Source of the DNA: a virus
Direction: 5' to 3' (one strand)
DNA length: 44,458 bases
Virus record (IMG/VR): IMGVR_UViG_3300005253_000435
Span: 1-44,458 of that record
Every line of letters starts with the position of its first letter. The stretch's first letter is position 1. The notes under the pieces were generated by a model. It was given only the letters and a program-made list of their open reading frames with translations. It did not search any database and had not been told where the DNA came from. Below, piece by piece: positions 29,495-38,008 of this stretch. The translations under genes and the position numbers were made by a program.

Positions 29495-29775
29495 GCATTG
29501 AAGAAGATAGGCGTGTAGTGGACAGGCGAATAAAGACGGCAGAAAAATTAATTACTGCGGCGCATTACCTGCGATCGCCCATTGTGCATAATTCGTGCCT
29601 TGGCGATACGTTGCAACCTCCAGATCACGATGCACTTATAGCTTCAAAGGCGCTAATAGACTGTGCCCTTTTGGATTTAGTAGGCATGACAAGTGGTAGG
29701 ATAAGGCGCATACGAATTAATCGCAGAGTGCGAGATGCATCTAAGGGCTGGCACTATAAAAAGGGCGAGAAATGA
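29491..29775 (+). CDS. Protein of unknown function
   Basis: A 94-residue basic protein with a helical N-terminus (VVDRRIKTAEKLITAAHYLR) and Arg-rich C-terminus. It is coupled to the polymerase gene by ATGA. It may bind nucleic acid. Confidence 0.55.
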   Translation: MSIEEDRRVVDRRIKTAEKLITAAHYLRSPIVHNSCLGDTLQPPDHDALIASKALIDCALLDLVGMTSGRIRRIRINRRVRDASKGWHYKKGEK

Positions 29776-29939
29776 GAGTAGGCGGATATAAATGTCGATC
29801 CTGGCGATTGAAGAAGAATTACGAAAGGCGCAAGACACAGATATTCAGGACGTACCTGGACGCCTCACTCTGTTTTCACTATGAGTCGCGTTTGAAAGAG
29901 ACTCGGTTCTGGGGGCAATTCCGTGCGAAAGAACAGTAA
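29772..29939 (+). CDS. Small basic protein nested with the next gene
   Basis: A 55-residue, strongly basic protein (SWRLKKNYERRKTQIFRTYL). It ends 16 nt inside the next gene in another frame and overlaps the previous stop by ATGA. The function is unknown. Confidence 0.5.
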   Translation: MRVGGYKCRSWRLKKNYERRKTQIFRTYLDASLCFHYESRLKETRFWGQFRAKEQ

Positions 29940-30366
29940 AAGAATAGCCTTCAAGCGGTTCGCTCAGATGCTAAGGCACGGCAAGCCCAGTGTGCGCAAA
30001 AACGGCTCCATGGCAACGAAACCGATCGTGCCCGTGGCTGAGGCAACGGAAGCGGAAGTCACTAAAGAGTGCGTGGAGTGGCTAAGACGTCACGGTTGTA
30101 GGATGAAGAGGCAGAACAATGGGGCTGGCTATTTGAACGATAGTCCCAATTACGCAACGTACGGTATAACAGGCAGCGCAGATTTTACGGGTATGCTGCC
30201 CAGTGGTCGCCGTCTGGAGGTGGAGTTCAAGAAGGGCAGCGGCGGCGTACTCAGCAAGGACCAGATAGATTACATGATTTGGACACGCGGGTGTGGTGGC
30301 GCCTACATTTGCGTCCACGGTCTTGAAGAATTAAAAGAAAAAATGAAAAATTTCCTTGACATTTAA
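29923..30366 (+). CDS. VRR-NUC domain nuclease
   Basis: 147 residues from GTG 29923, or 118 from ATG 30010. The VRR-NUC pattern is present: EAEVTKECVEWLRRHGC, GSADFTG (metal-binding Asp), EVEFKKG (Glu and Lys) and LSKDQIDYM. Such stand-alone domains are Holliday-junction or flap-type nucleases in many phages. It sits with the polymerase and Cas4-like nuclease, fitting recombination or replication. A promoter begins within its last codons. Confidence 0.8.
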   Translation: MRKNSKRIAFKRFAQMLRHGKPSVRKNGSMATKPIVPVAEATEAEVTKECVEWLRRHGCRMKRQNNGAGYLNDSPNYATYGITGSADFTGMLPSGRRLEVEFKKGSGGVLSKDQIDYMIWTRGCGGAYICVHGLEELKEKMKNFLDI

Positions 30367-30384
30367 CTAGAAAGGTGGTAGAAT
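30356..30384 (+). promoter_or_regulatory. Sigma70 promoter abutting a start codon
   Basis: TTGACA (30356-30361), 17-bp spacer, TAGAAT (30379-30384). The ATG at 30391 is 6 nt after the -10 box, so transcripts from here would be nearly leaderless for that gene. Its spacer holds an AAAGGTGG ribosome site usable only by transcripts from farther upstream. Confidence 0.75.
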
Positions 30385-30390
30385 CGGATT

Positions 30391-30615
30391 ATGAAATTTT
30401 ACTTAATAACTCGAAATGAAAATGGTACCTGTGTTACTCAATACGGGGCCGATAAGATAAACAGCGTGGTGACTAAGCTTATGCAGGATGGATACGTTGA
30501 AGATATGGTGGCATTGCGGGGCACTTCTTTTACTGTGCACACTCCAAAGAAATCGTTCAAAGTAATACAGGGATTGACTGTGTGCGTCAACGTAACTGCT
30601 GTTGAGGTGGTATAG
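30391..30615 (+). CDS. Small protein after a promoter-proximal start
   Basis: A 74-residue alpha/beta protein (KFYLITRNENGTCVTQYG, then VIQGLTVCVNVTAVEVV). No family is recognised. It is translated either from a leaderless mRNA or from upstream readthrough using AAAGGTGG. Confidence 0.6.
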   Translation: MKFYLITRNENGTCVTQYGADKINSVVTKLMQDGYVEDMVALRGTSFTVHTPKKSFKVIQGLTVCVNVTAVEVV

Positions 30616-30617
30616 AA

Positions 30618-31868
30618 ATGAGTAAACGACTTATACATCTCAGTGCGTCATCGATCGGTGATTACAAGGCATGTGTCACGCGGTTCATGGCCAAGTACAT
30701 TTGTGGTCTTCGGCGGACTGGGCACACGGAGTCGCAGAGACGCGGGCTTATCTGGCATACCCTCCAAGAAATTCTATACGGTAAGCCCGGCGGGCCTTGT
30801 CCCCTGTGCTGCGATCCTGGTTTATTAGAAGGCAGTATCATGCCAGGCGCGACATGCGCCGTATGTGACTGTACTGGGGTCATGTTACATGATACAGCTC
30901 TAAAGGCTGCGCAGGAACATCTCTGTAAGCATTATGAGCACGTGCCTAGCGGAGTAGAGCCGGAGGCGTACGAGACCGAGCGCGCTAAGCTCCTATACGC
31001 ATTACACGTCTACAACTGGTACTGGAACATCCAGAGCGATGGTCTTGGGTACGAGGTTGTTGCAACAGAGGTACCATTCAAGTTACCTATCTTGAACCCA
31101 GACGGCAATGTGTGCCGCGATGCTATTCTCGTCGGTAAGATTGACAAGATAATACGTTTCGGTGATACGCTTGTCGGTACGATGGAACACAAGTCAACGA
31201 CCAGGGATATCGACCCGAATGCTGAGTATTGGAACAAGCTAATCATAGACACCCAGACGACTATGTACCCCTATGCACTTGCGAGGATGCAGAAAGAGGG
31301 ACAGCTTGAGAAGTACGGCATCATGCCAGACCATGAGCTACCCGTGACAACCCTGTACGATGTCACCCGCATGCCAGCCATAAAGATGAAGGCATTGAGC
31401 CAGGCAGAGACGAACTCTTTAATCGAGACCGGCGAATATTGCGGGGCTGAGTTCGACATCGATGGATGCGGCATAACAAAGGATGGTAATAAAAAGAACC
31501 AATGGTTCAGTGACCGCCCGACAGTCGATGGTTGCTCCGTCACGATAGTCGAGGGAAAGAAGGCCAGTGCGTTCCGGGAAACGGAGAACATGTACGGGGC
31601 TCGCGTGTTCAGGGATATGACGGAAAACCCCGAGGAGTATTTCCAACGTAGGGAGATAACGAGGACCACAGACGAGCTTGCCCGATTCGAGGGAGAGATA
31701 TACTCTATCTACAAACACATCCTGTACTTGCGCAAAACCGGGTATTGGTACAAGTGCGAGGGCTCTTGTGAGCGACCATTCAAATGTGATTACGCGTTGT
31801 CTTATTGCTACGTCGGTGAAGAGATAAGCAGAGACAACGTCTTAGAAGGGTTCGAGTTAATTTGGTGA
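30618..31868 (+). CDS. Cas4/RecB-like PD-(D/E)XK nuclease with Cys clusters
   Basis: A 416-residue nuclease. The catalytic core is DKIIRFGDTLVGTMEHKST (Asp176, Glu190, Lys192). An N-terminal Cys (YKACVTRFM) and a C-terminal C-x3-C-x5-C group resemble the four-Cys iron-sulphur cluster of Cas4/AddB. A separate insertion with CPLC and CAVC (about 55-85) looks like a zinc ribbon. No CRISPR array or Cas1 is present, so this is a phage recombination exonuclease, next to the Sak4-like ATPase. Confidence 0.82.
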   Translation: MSKRLIHLSASSIGDYKACVTRFMAKYICGLRRTGHTESQRRGLIWHTLQEILYGKPGGPCPLCCDPGLLEGSIMPGATCAVCDCTGVMLHDTALKAAQEHLCKHYEHVPSGVEPEAYETERAKLLYALHVYNWYWNIQSDGLGYEVVATEVPFKLPILNPDGNVCRDAILVGKIDKIIRFGDTLVGTMEHKSTTRDIDPNAEYWNKLIIDTQTTMYPYALARMQKEGQLEKYGIMPDHELPVTTLYDVTRMPAIKMKALSQAETNSLIETGEYCGAEFDIDGCGITKDGNKKNQWFSDRPTVDGCSVTIVEGKKASAFRETENMYGARVFRDMTENPEEYFQRREITRTTDELARFEGEIYSIYKHILYLRKTGYWYKCEGSCERPFKCDYALSYCYVGEEISRDNVLEGFELIW

Positions 31869-31878
31869 AGAGGCGACT

Positions 31879-32031
31879 ATGGACTTGTGCAGCAACAACC
31901 ACAAAGAATTGTGTTATAATTCGGGTTTTTGTCCGGCATGCGAGATCAGAGATGAGTTACAAGAAAAGATTGACACCCTCAATGCCTCCCTTGATGAACT
32001 GACAGAGGAACTAAAAAAGGAGTTAGAGTGA
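31879..32031 (+). CDS. Small zinc-finger/coiled-coil protein
   Basis: A 50-residue protein: Cys at residues 4, 13, 19 and 22 (ending CPAC), then a heptad-like helix (QEKIDTLNASLDELTEELKK). The stop overlaps the next ATG (TGATG). TGnTATAAT at 31912-31920 may be an extended -10 promoter inside it. Confidence 0.55.
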   Translation: MDLCSNNHKELCYNSGFCPACEIRDELQEKIDTLNASLDELTEELKKELE

Positions 32032-32927
32032 TGACAGAAGTTAAGAAACCGCTACCGAAATTTGACAATGCAGCAGCGAAGGCAGCTAGGTCCAACATGA
32101 CCAGATCTGTAAAGGACAAAAAGCGCATAAAGAAAAATTTCTCAATCACAGAATTCGCCAACGGCGAGGAAGGGAAAAAGATTATCCTGTACTCTGACTC
32201 TGGCATGGGCAAGACTTCCCTGGCCGCTACTCTGCCGAGCCCAGTATTCATTTGCCCAGACAGGGGAATACAGGAATTGGTACACCCACTCGGATTGACA
32301 TGGCCCATCGTGAAAGACGTGGATACATGGGGCGATTTAAGGGACGTTACCCAAGACTTGTCCCTGTTCAAAGACAAGGAATCGGTAGTATTCGACACTG
32401 GCACGGTTGCCCAGAATTCCCTTTGCACTCCATGGGTGGTCGAGAATATACCTAAGGAGAAGGGCGGCAAGGCCAGGAAGATCGCGGATTATGGATACGG
32501 AGGTGGGTACGAGCACGTATTCTATGAGATGCTGCTGTGGCAGTCCGATCTCGACGGACTCGTTCGCGCTGGTAAGAACGTGGTGATATTGTGTCAGGCG
32601 GCGCAATCGGAAATCGACAAAGCGGGATACGGCAAGTACCTGCAATCGCATCCGGATCTTTTCAACAATAAGAAAGGTCCCGTCATGCCATCCTTCGTGG
32701 CGTGGGCCAGTTACGTTTTATACATAGACTGGGCGGATATTAAGATAGACGATCAGAAGCGTGCTATTGCTTCAGATGAGCGGGGTGTGTTTACTAAGCC
32801 CGAGATGTTCTTCAAGGCTAAGTCACGCGGTGACGTCTTTGAAGAATACCCGCTCGTGCAGTTCGAGAACAACGCCGACGATACGTTGTGGCGCATTATG
32901 TTCGATGGAGATACCGAAGATGACTAG
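32031..32927 (+). CDS. Sak4-like RecA-family ATPase
   Basis: A 298-residue protein (ATG 32031 chosen, 8 nt after AAAGGAG; GTG 32028 is possible). Walker A SDSGMGKTS (Lys61), Walker B SVVFDTG, and a RecA-like core with VVILCQAAQ. This matches phage single-strand annealing/recombination ATPases of the Sak4 or AAA_24 type, usually encoded with a single-stranded DNA-binding protein. It probably works with the nucleases upstream. Confidence 0.85.
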   Translation: MTEVKKPLPKFDNAAAKAARSNMTRSVKDKKRIKKNFSITEFANGEEGKKIILYSDSGMGKTSLAATLPSPVFICPDRGIQELVHPLGLTWPIVKDVDTWGDLRDVTQDLSLFKDKESVVFDTGTVAQNSLCTPWVVENIPKEKGGKARKIADYGYGGGYEHVFYEMLLWQSDLDGLVRAGKNVVILCQAAQSEIDKAGYGKYLQSHPDLFNNKKGPVMPSFVAWASYVLYIDWADIKIDDQKRAIASDERGVFTKPEMFFKAKSRGDVFEEYPLVQFENNADDTLWRIMFDGDTEDD

Positions 32928-33132
32928 TAAAAATAACCTACCCTTAGATACGTCTGGTGAAAATAGATTCTACAACGGGGTCGAAGTAGACGGACGTGGG
33001 CCTATCCCGAATAAATTCCTTGACCGAGAGCTTTGGAGCCGGCTTCCCAAAACCCTGGATGAGCCCACGGTCACAGTTAATGGTGTCGAATTGGCGCCTA
33101 AGTCTCTTAGGGAATTTGAAGATGGCGAATAA
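32920..33132 (+). CDS. Small protein of unknown function
   Basis: A 70-residue protein with Arg/Leu-rich C-terminal part (LDRELWSRLPKTLDEPTVT). It overlaps the ATPase gene by 8 nt and the next gene by 11 nt. The function is unknown. Confidence 0.55.
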   Translation: MTSKNNLPLDTSGENRFYNGVEVDGRGPIPNKFLDRELWSRLPKTLDEPTVTVNGVELAPKSLREFEDGE

Positions 33133-33556
33133 CAGGGTGCAAAGAAATGACAAGTGCCCGTGCGGGAGCGGGCTGAAACACAAAAAATGCCATGGAGACA
33201 TGCAATTGGCCAATATGGCCACGAGCGCAGCAAAGATTGTAGCAACCATGAACATCGCCCGAAGGGTCTACGACGCTGATCCAGCGACGGAATCCCAGTA
33301 CCGAGAGGGTACGTTGCAAATGATCAAGGTGCTTAACAATATGCTGCCAGATGGAATCGCGGTCATCATGGTAGACGCGGAAGAGACAGAACCGGAGATC
33401 GACAAGCTCGCCGAGAAAGCGGAGTCCGGTTCGTCGCTAGAAGAAGTGCAGCGCGACATGGCGCCGTGCCCGAGTTGCCTCACTATGTTGCCAAATGGCA
33501 TGATGTGTGCCAAAAGTCAATGCAGAATCGACAGAGTAAAAGGAGAACAGTCATGA
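33122..33556 (+). CDS. SEC-C-motif zinc protein
   Basis: A 144-residue protein with the classic SEC-C motif NDKCPCGSGLKHKKCHG at residues 9-25 (CxC...CH zinc site). A helical middle and a C-terminal second Cys group (CPSC...CAKSQC) follow. SEC-C domains occur at the SecA C-terminus and in many phage proteins as a protein-interaction module. It is coupled to the next gene by ATGA. Confidence 0.75.
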   Translation: MANNRVQRNDKCPCGSGLKHKKCHGDMQLANMATSAAKIVATMNIARRVYDADPATESQYREGTLQMIKVLNNMLPDGIAVIMVDAEETEPEIDKLAEKAESGSSLEEVQRDMAPCPSCLTMLPNGMMCAKSQCRIDRVKGEQS

Positions 33557-34500
33557 ACAAAGTATCGTTTGCAGGAACTTTTAAGGGTCGCGTGCTTGAA
33601 CACGCCTATGGTGAGACGAAAGGTAACGTAGAAGAGGGCAAAGACTCACTTCCGCAACTGATCGTGGACGTAGCACTTGAATGGATCTGGAATGAAAAAG
33701 ATGAGGGGTGGCAGGATTATGCCGATAATGATGAGCACGCTGTAGCGTACCTGCATCTGTTCAACCATGATGAAGGGGAGTCACTTTACCACGCACAAGT
33801 TATGAAGGTGTTCGGATGGGACGGCACGTTGGTTACGGACGTTGACGATATGGGCGTCGATGACAAGATCATTCAAATTCGTGTCGAAGAAAATGATTTC
33901 AATGATAAAATTACCCTAAAGGTAAATTGGATCGATGAAGAGGACGCCGTGCCTGGTCAGCGTATCCGGAGATTTAGCGCCGCCGATTTGAAAGCCTCTG
34001 CTAGTAAATTCGCTATTCTGTCGAAGAAGAGCAAGGGAGCAGTCAGCAAGCCCAGGGGCAAGAATAAATCAACACCCGCTGCACCTAAGACCCAAGGGGC
34101 CTCCCCGGTCGATAAGGCGGAGAAGAACCGTCTTCGCCGCGAACAAGAACTAAAGGACAAGGATGTTAAGGATGCAGCGGCAGAGGTAGCAGCCGTGGAA
34201 AACGGCGTCGACAACGGTGACGGCACCACGACCGCGCCCCTCAAGAGAAGTATGCCCAAATTCGGTAATAAGGCTGAGATCAAGGAAGAAGCGGCCTCAA
34301 CTATGACAGCCGAAGAGGCATGGGGTAAGATCGTCGAAGCAGGCAAGAATAATAATATCTCCGATGGCGACGTCCAGGGTACGTTGTTTGAGGAGCTAGT
34401 TGAGGCAACGGGTGAAAAAGAACCGAGCCTTAAAGACGCCACGAATGCGGAATGGCCCGCTATTGTGAAATCGACAATCGCCCGATTCGGTGGTGAGTAA
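33553..34500 (+). CDS. Putative replication/recombination accessory protein
   Basis: A 315-residue protein starting MNKVSFAGTFKGRVLEHAY. The N-terminal half is beta-rich and could hold an OB-like fold. A Lys/Pro/Ala-rich linker (about 150-215) joins an acidic, helical C-terminal domain (EEAWGKIVEAGKNNNISDGD). Such a gene between a Sak4-like ATPase and the primase often encodes a single-stranded DNA-binding or annealing cofactor, which I infer here. AGGAGAACAGTCATG starts it, a cassette seen in the early cluster. Confidence 0.6.
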   Translation: MNKVSFAGTFKGRVLEHAYGETKGNVEEGKDSLPQLIVDVALEWIWNEKDEGWQDYADNDEHAVAYLHLFNHDEGESLYHAQVMKVFGWDGTLVTDVDDMGVDDKIIQIRVEENDFNDKITLKVNWIDEEDAVPGQRIRRFSAADLKASASKFAILSKKSKGAVSKPRGKNKSTPAAPKTQGASPVDKAEKNRLRREQELKDKDVKDAAAEVAAVENGVDNGDGTTTAPLKRSMPKFGNKAEIKEEAASTMTAEEAWGKIVEAGKNNNISDGDVQGTLFEELVEATGEKEPSLKDATNAEWPAIVKSTIARFGGE

Positions 34501-34512
34501 CATCCTGAATAT

Positions 34513-34575
34513 GGGGAGGACAGGCGGACGAGACGAAACCCTATGTACGTTCGAACTATAAGTCCTGTCCTCTCC
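34513..34575. other. 12-bp intergenic hairpin before the primase-helicase gene
   Basis: GGGGAGGACAGG (34513-34524) pairs with CCTGTCCTCTCC (34564-34575), one G-U, around a 39-nt loop. It fills the gap between two coupled replication genes. There is no T-run, so a processing site or translational regulator is more likely than a terminator. Confidence 0.55.
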
Positions 34576-34591
34576 AACTTTAAGGCCTCCA

Positions 34592-36928
34592 ATGAAAAGA
34601 ACCATAGCCCAGAAATATGAAGCATACCGCCACAACATGACGACCGGTATGTGGAAGGCGATGAGCGAAGAACTCAAGCTTGACGTCTCTATACTCGAAA
34701 GGATGGGCGCGGGCTACGTCCCAGGTGATATAACGGATAAAGGTCCGAGATGGCAGAATGCCTGGGTGTTCGCAGAGCGGAATTCAAAAGGTGACGTAAC
34801 AGGCTTGTTGCTCCGGTACCGAGAAAGTGGAAAAAAGTTTTGCGCCACAGGCTCAAAGCATGGCCTGTATTATGAATATGACCCGTCTAGTGACAGGTCT
34901 AAAAAGAGATTCAGGGAGGGTCGCCACGAATGGATGCGAGTAGATAGTGACCTTTACCCACTGAAGGACAAAGGTTGCCCGTTGTGTGGTCGTAAGAAAT
35001 ACTGCATGGTCAGCGCAGATGACCCGTTAGATCCACCCGCTGTTCTATGCACGAAGAAGAAAACCAGAATCCAGCAGTCAACGGGTTGGCTTCACATACT
35101 GGATGCTTCTAGGAACATGGGCGGCATCACATCGCCGATGAAGGCCAGTGACGGTCCCGTGCTATGCGTCGAAGGAGCTACGGATTGGGGTGCTGGTCTG
35201 ACACTCGGGTTCGACACCATAGGGAGGCCGTCTAACCTGGCTGGTATCGAGATGCTACAGAGGATGCCATTTAACGGGAGGCCAATATGGATAATCGGCG
35301 AGAACGACAAGACCGTGAACGCCGCAGGAGACATCGACTGGCCAGGAAAAGACGGCGTCGACAAAACCGCGATCAACTTACAGGGGCTCGGGCCGATCAT
35401 GAAGGTCTATCCCCCGGAGGGTGTGAAGGACTTACATGACTGGCTTGTTCGCGGCCTCGTCAGAGATGACTTCACGGAGTACGTCGAGGAACATGGTGAC
35501 CGCAGCGAGGAGATTGACCCTGATTTATTTGCAGACAAAGACGTTATAAAAATTGGAAGGCGATTCCTGTCAGAGAACTTTACAGTCGGGGAGTCGCCGA
35601 CCCTTAGATTCTATTACGGCTCGTGGTACCAGTGGAATGGCTCGTGCTATGAGCAAATCGGTCTACCCGCGGTGCGCGGCTGCATGTATGACTTTTTAGA
35701 AGGCAAACAGTTCATAGCGACAGATCCTAGCGGTGTGAAACGGGTTCAACCTTATCTAGTGAGCAGGACTAAAGTATCTGATATAATGGAAGCGTTTACA
35801 CGCGGGGGATGTCTTATTAAAAACGATCCCCCGTGCTGGACACGGGGTGTAAGCGGTTCGAAACCGGAAAATCTCATTTGTTTTAAGAACGGGGTTATAG
35901 ATGTCGAGGAATATATCAACGGACGAGTCACCCTACACGAACCTCACCCAGATTTCTTCTCTACTACCTCTTGTCCCTATGATTTTAACGGTGACGCAGA
36001 CTCCAAATTCGTTGACGATTTCTTGCTCGAAACTTACGGAGGAAACCGAGATTGTGCGGACCTTCTTTGGGAGTGGTGCGGGTACCTGCTTGTTCCAGAT
36101 ACGTCATTTGAGAAAATGATGCTACTACAGGGTAGCCCTAGATCCGGCAAAGGAACAGTTATCGAAATGGCGTCTAACATCGTAGGGGCGGATCAACACT
36201 GCACCACTACTCTTAGAGCGATGACAGAGCGATTTGGTCTTCAACCATTCTTGGGTAAACATCTATGTACGTTGGGAGATGTGCGTAACCCTAGTGCAAG
36301 TATACTTAGACGCGCCTTGGAATTGATGCTCGGCTTAGTAGGCGGGGACCCTCAGCCTGTAGAGAAAAAAGGGGTAAACGATTTGCCTTTGGTCTACCTA
36401 AAAGCTCGGTTTATGCTGGCTATGAACGAGATACTAGCGGTTTCGGACGAAACCGGCGCCATGGAATCCCGCTTGTTGGTGCTCAAGCATTTCGGATCGC
36501 ACATTAAGGATGAAGATCATAAAATAAAGAAGCGAGTGACGCAAGAAGCCAAAGAGGGCAAGCTTATCGTCAATGCCCTAAACGGCCTGAAACGGTTACG
36601 TGCGAACAACCGATTCACGGAACCGAAATCGTCGGGCGAGATCATGGATCAGTTCCGCAGCATGTCGGCACCTGTTTCTACATTCCTACAAGACTGCTGC
36701 ACGGTGGAATCGGATGGAGTAGCGTGCCTGAACTCGATGTTTGAAGTGTGGTCTGGCTGGTGTAGAATCAATGCGAGGAAGTCCGGTCTACCCGAGCAGT
36801 TCTCGAAGTGGTTGCTCGGTCACGTACCGTCAGTGAAGAGGAGCACGTCTCAAAATGGTGAAAGGACTGTGCGAGTCTTCACTGGAATAAAGATACAGGA
36901 ATGGGCATATGAAAGGTACATAGAATGA
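34592..36928 (+). CDS. D5-type primase-helicase
   Basis: A 778-residue fusion. The zinc part CPLCGRKKYC is near 130-140. The TOPRIM primase region shows VLCVEGATDW (about 190) and an acidic IGENDKT and DIDWPGKDG. A D5_N-type region follows (about 310-480). The SF3 helicase has Walker A GSPRSGKGT (near 515), then motif B and sensor strands. The C-terminal winged helix (STFLQDCCTVESDGVACLN onward) resembles the small protein at 15593. It should prime and unwind DNA for the polymerase. Confidence 0.88.
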   Translation: MKRTIAQKYEAYRHNMTTGMWKAMSEELKLDVSILERMGAGYVPGDITDKGPRWQNAWVFAERNSKGDVTGLLLRYRESGKKFCATGSKHGLYYEYDPSSDRSKKRFREGRHEWMRVDSDLYPLKDKGCPLCGRKKYCMVSADDPLDPPAVLCTKKKTRIQQSTGWLHILDASRNMGGITSPMKASDGPVLCVEGATDWGAGLTLGFDTIGRPSNLAGIEMLQRMPFNGRPIWIIGENDKTVNAAGDIDWPGKDGVDKTAINLQGLGPIMKVYPPEGVKDLHDWLVRGLVRDDFTEYVEEHGDRSEEIDPDLFADKDVIKIGRRFLSENFTVGESPTLRFYYGSWYQWNGSCYEQIGLPAVRGCMYDFLEGKQFIATDPSGVKRVQPYLVSRTKVSDIMEAFTRGGCLIKNDPPCWTRGVSGSKPENLICFKNGVIDVEEYINGRVTLHEPHPDFFSTTSCPYDFNGDADSKFVDDFLLETYGGNRDCADLLWEWCGYLLVPDTSFEKMMLLQGSPRSGKGTVIEMASNIVGADQHCTTTLRAMTERFGLQPFLGKHLCTLGDVRNPSASILRRALELMLGLVGGDPQPVEKKGVNDLPLVYLKARFMLAMNEILAVSDETGAMESRLLVLKHFGSHIKDEDHKIKKRVTQEAKEGKLIVNALNGLKRLRANNRFTEPKSSGEIMDQFRSMSAPVSTFLQDCCTVESDGVACLNSMFEVWSGWCRINARKSGLPEQFSKWLLGHVPSVKRSTSQNGERTVRVFTGIKIQEWAYERYIE

Positions 36929-37068
36929 TCGAAAAAGGCGACTTGGGTTTGTTCGCACATTTATTCATGGAATTTAGTAAAGCGTACTTAAAAACGGATG
37001 AAAGTCTTAGAGATGACGCGGACTACGGAGACGTTTTAGACAAGGCGTATAGGGAATACACAGAATGA
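36925..37068 (+). CDS. Small acidic protein
   Basis: A 47-residue helical, acidic protein (LFMEFSKAYLKTDESLRDD), coupled by ATGA to both neighbours. The function is unknown. Confidence 0.55.
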   Translation: MIEKGDLGLFAHLFMEFSKAYLKTDESLRDDADYGDVLDKAYREYTE

Positions 37069-37460
37069 AACACTTTCGATGTAGAGACGATCTACTCGAA
37101 CTCGCCTCTGGGCATCCAAGAGAAGCGATCAAGAGAGCGGTCTTGGACGACAACGTGGAGTGCCTGGGGTTCTTCCTCCGATTCTCGGATGAGGACCCCA
37201 GGCCCGGATGGGGTTTCCGTGTCAACGGTTTTGGCAACAAGGGAAATTGTTGGGTATACATGGTTGTGTACAAAGGCAGGGGTTTTGTCTATAAGAGTAT
37301 GGACCGATACCCCCGCCAGATACCGTGGCACTACTGGCATGGCGACGGTGGCTTGAAAGACGGCGACAAACCGAACATATATAAATTTTATAGACAGCTA
37401 CGGGAGGAAGAAAATGAACACAAAAAAGCCGTTGCCGGACTTCCTAAGAAGAGCCGTTGA
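37065..37460 (+). CDS. Protein of unknown function
   Basis: A 131-residue basic alpha/beta protein with aromatic residues (WHYWHGDGG) and Lys-rich C-terminus. Its last 47 nt overlap the next gene in another frame. No family is recognised. Confidence 0.58.
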   Translation: MKHFRCRDDLLELASGHPREAIKRAVLDDNVECLGFFLRFSDEDPRPGWGFRVNGFGNKGNCWVYMVVYKGRGFVYKSMDRYPRQIPWHYWHGDGGLKDGDKPNIYKFYRQLREEENEHKKAVAGLPKKSR

Positions 37461-37713
37461 CGCGCAGCCAGGCTCCACAGAAGCATCGAAGATAAAACTA
37501 GGAACCGTGCCTAGCCTGGTGTTTAAGCTGACTCGTACTCGTCCATCCAGGACCACCGTATACAATTGGGCGCGCAAAGGGATAAGTGGTCCCTTTGGTC
37601 GTAAGGTAAAATTGAGGTCGTACACGGTGGCAAACACCTTGTTCACGACGAGACAAGACGTGATGGCATTCCTTGAATTAGTTGATGGAGGAGTCAGAAA
37701 TGATACCGAATGA
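37414..37713 (+). CDS. Excisionase-like / DUF1580-like DNA-binding protein
   Basis: A 99-residue protein. After a flexible N-terminus it has KIKLGTVPSLVFKLTRTRPSRTTVYNWARKGI, and SYTVANTLFTTRQDVMAFLEL at the end. This is the layout of MerR/excisionase-like winged helices (DUF1580-type). GGGAGGAAGAAA precedes the ATG. With no integrase here it is more likely a transcription regulator than an excisionase. Confidence 0.55.
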   Translation: MNTKKPLPDFLRRAVDAQPGSTEASKIKLGTVPSLVFKLTRTRPSRTTVYNWARKGISGPFGRKVKLRSYTVANTLFTTRQDVMAFLELVDGGVRNDTE

Positions 37714-38008
37714 CCAGGCGCACACCAAAGTCATAAGACAGAGGTACGCCAACACCAAGGGAAATCCGGTATTGCGTCTGGCGAGTATGTGGAGGCTGGG
37801 GTTTACACCGTTCGCTATTCTGTGGCATCACGAGGGTGCGTACAGTGTGCTGTCGAGAAGTTTCGTAGAGACGATATTCCGGTCGTTGGACAATAAGGTT
37901 GCTGCGGGTTCACAAAAAAATTCCCTAGAATACGACGTTTCGTGGTCGCAAGCTAGGGAGATAGATTATGATATCGGTAGGATGTTAGCTGCCGGTCCCA
38001 CTAATTAG
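37700..38008 (+). CDS. Last rightward gene, unknown function
   Basis: 102 residues from ATG 37700 (GGAGGAG 7 nt upstream). The middle is aromatic and hydrophobic (RLASMWRLGFTPFAILWHHEG) but too short to span a membrane, and the C-terminus is helical. Its 3' end overlaps the convergent minus-strand gene at 37985-38125. Confidence 0.55.
   Translation: MIPNDQAHTKVIRQRYANTKGNPVLRLASMWRLGFTPFAILWHHEGAYSVLSRSFVETIFRSLDNKVAAGSQKNSLEYDVSWSQAREIDYDIGRMLAAGPTN

Noticed and set aside
30618-31868. A CRISPR adaptation module because of the Cas4-like nuclease
   Set aside because: No repeats with spacers, no Cas1 and no other Cas protein are present, and Cas4-like nucleases are common in phage recombination modules.
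35780-35800. A TATAAT box inside the primase-helicase gene
   Set aside because: It lacks a suitable -35 and no gene starts downstream of it.
37414-37713. A lysogeny module based on the excisionase-like gene
   Set aside because: No integrase, attachment site or CI-type repressor is visible, so the protein is more safely called a DNA-binding protein.
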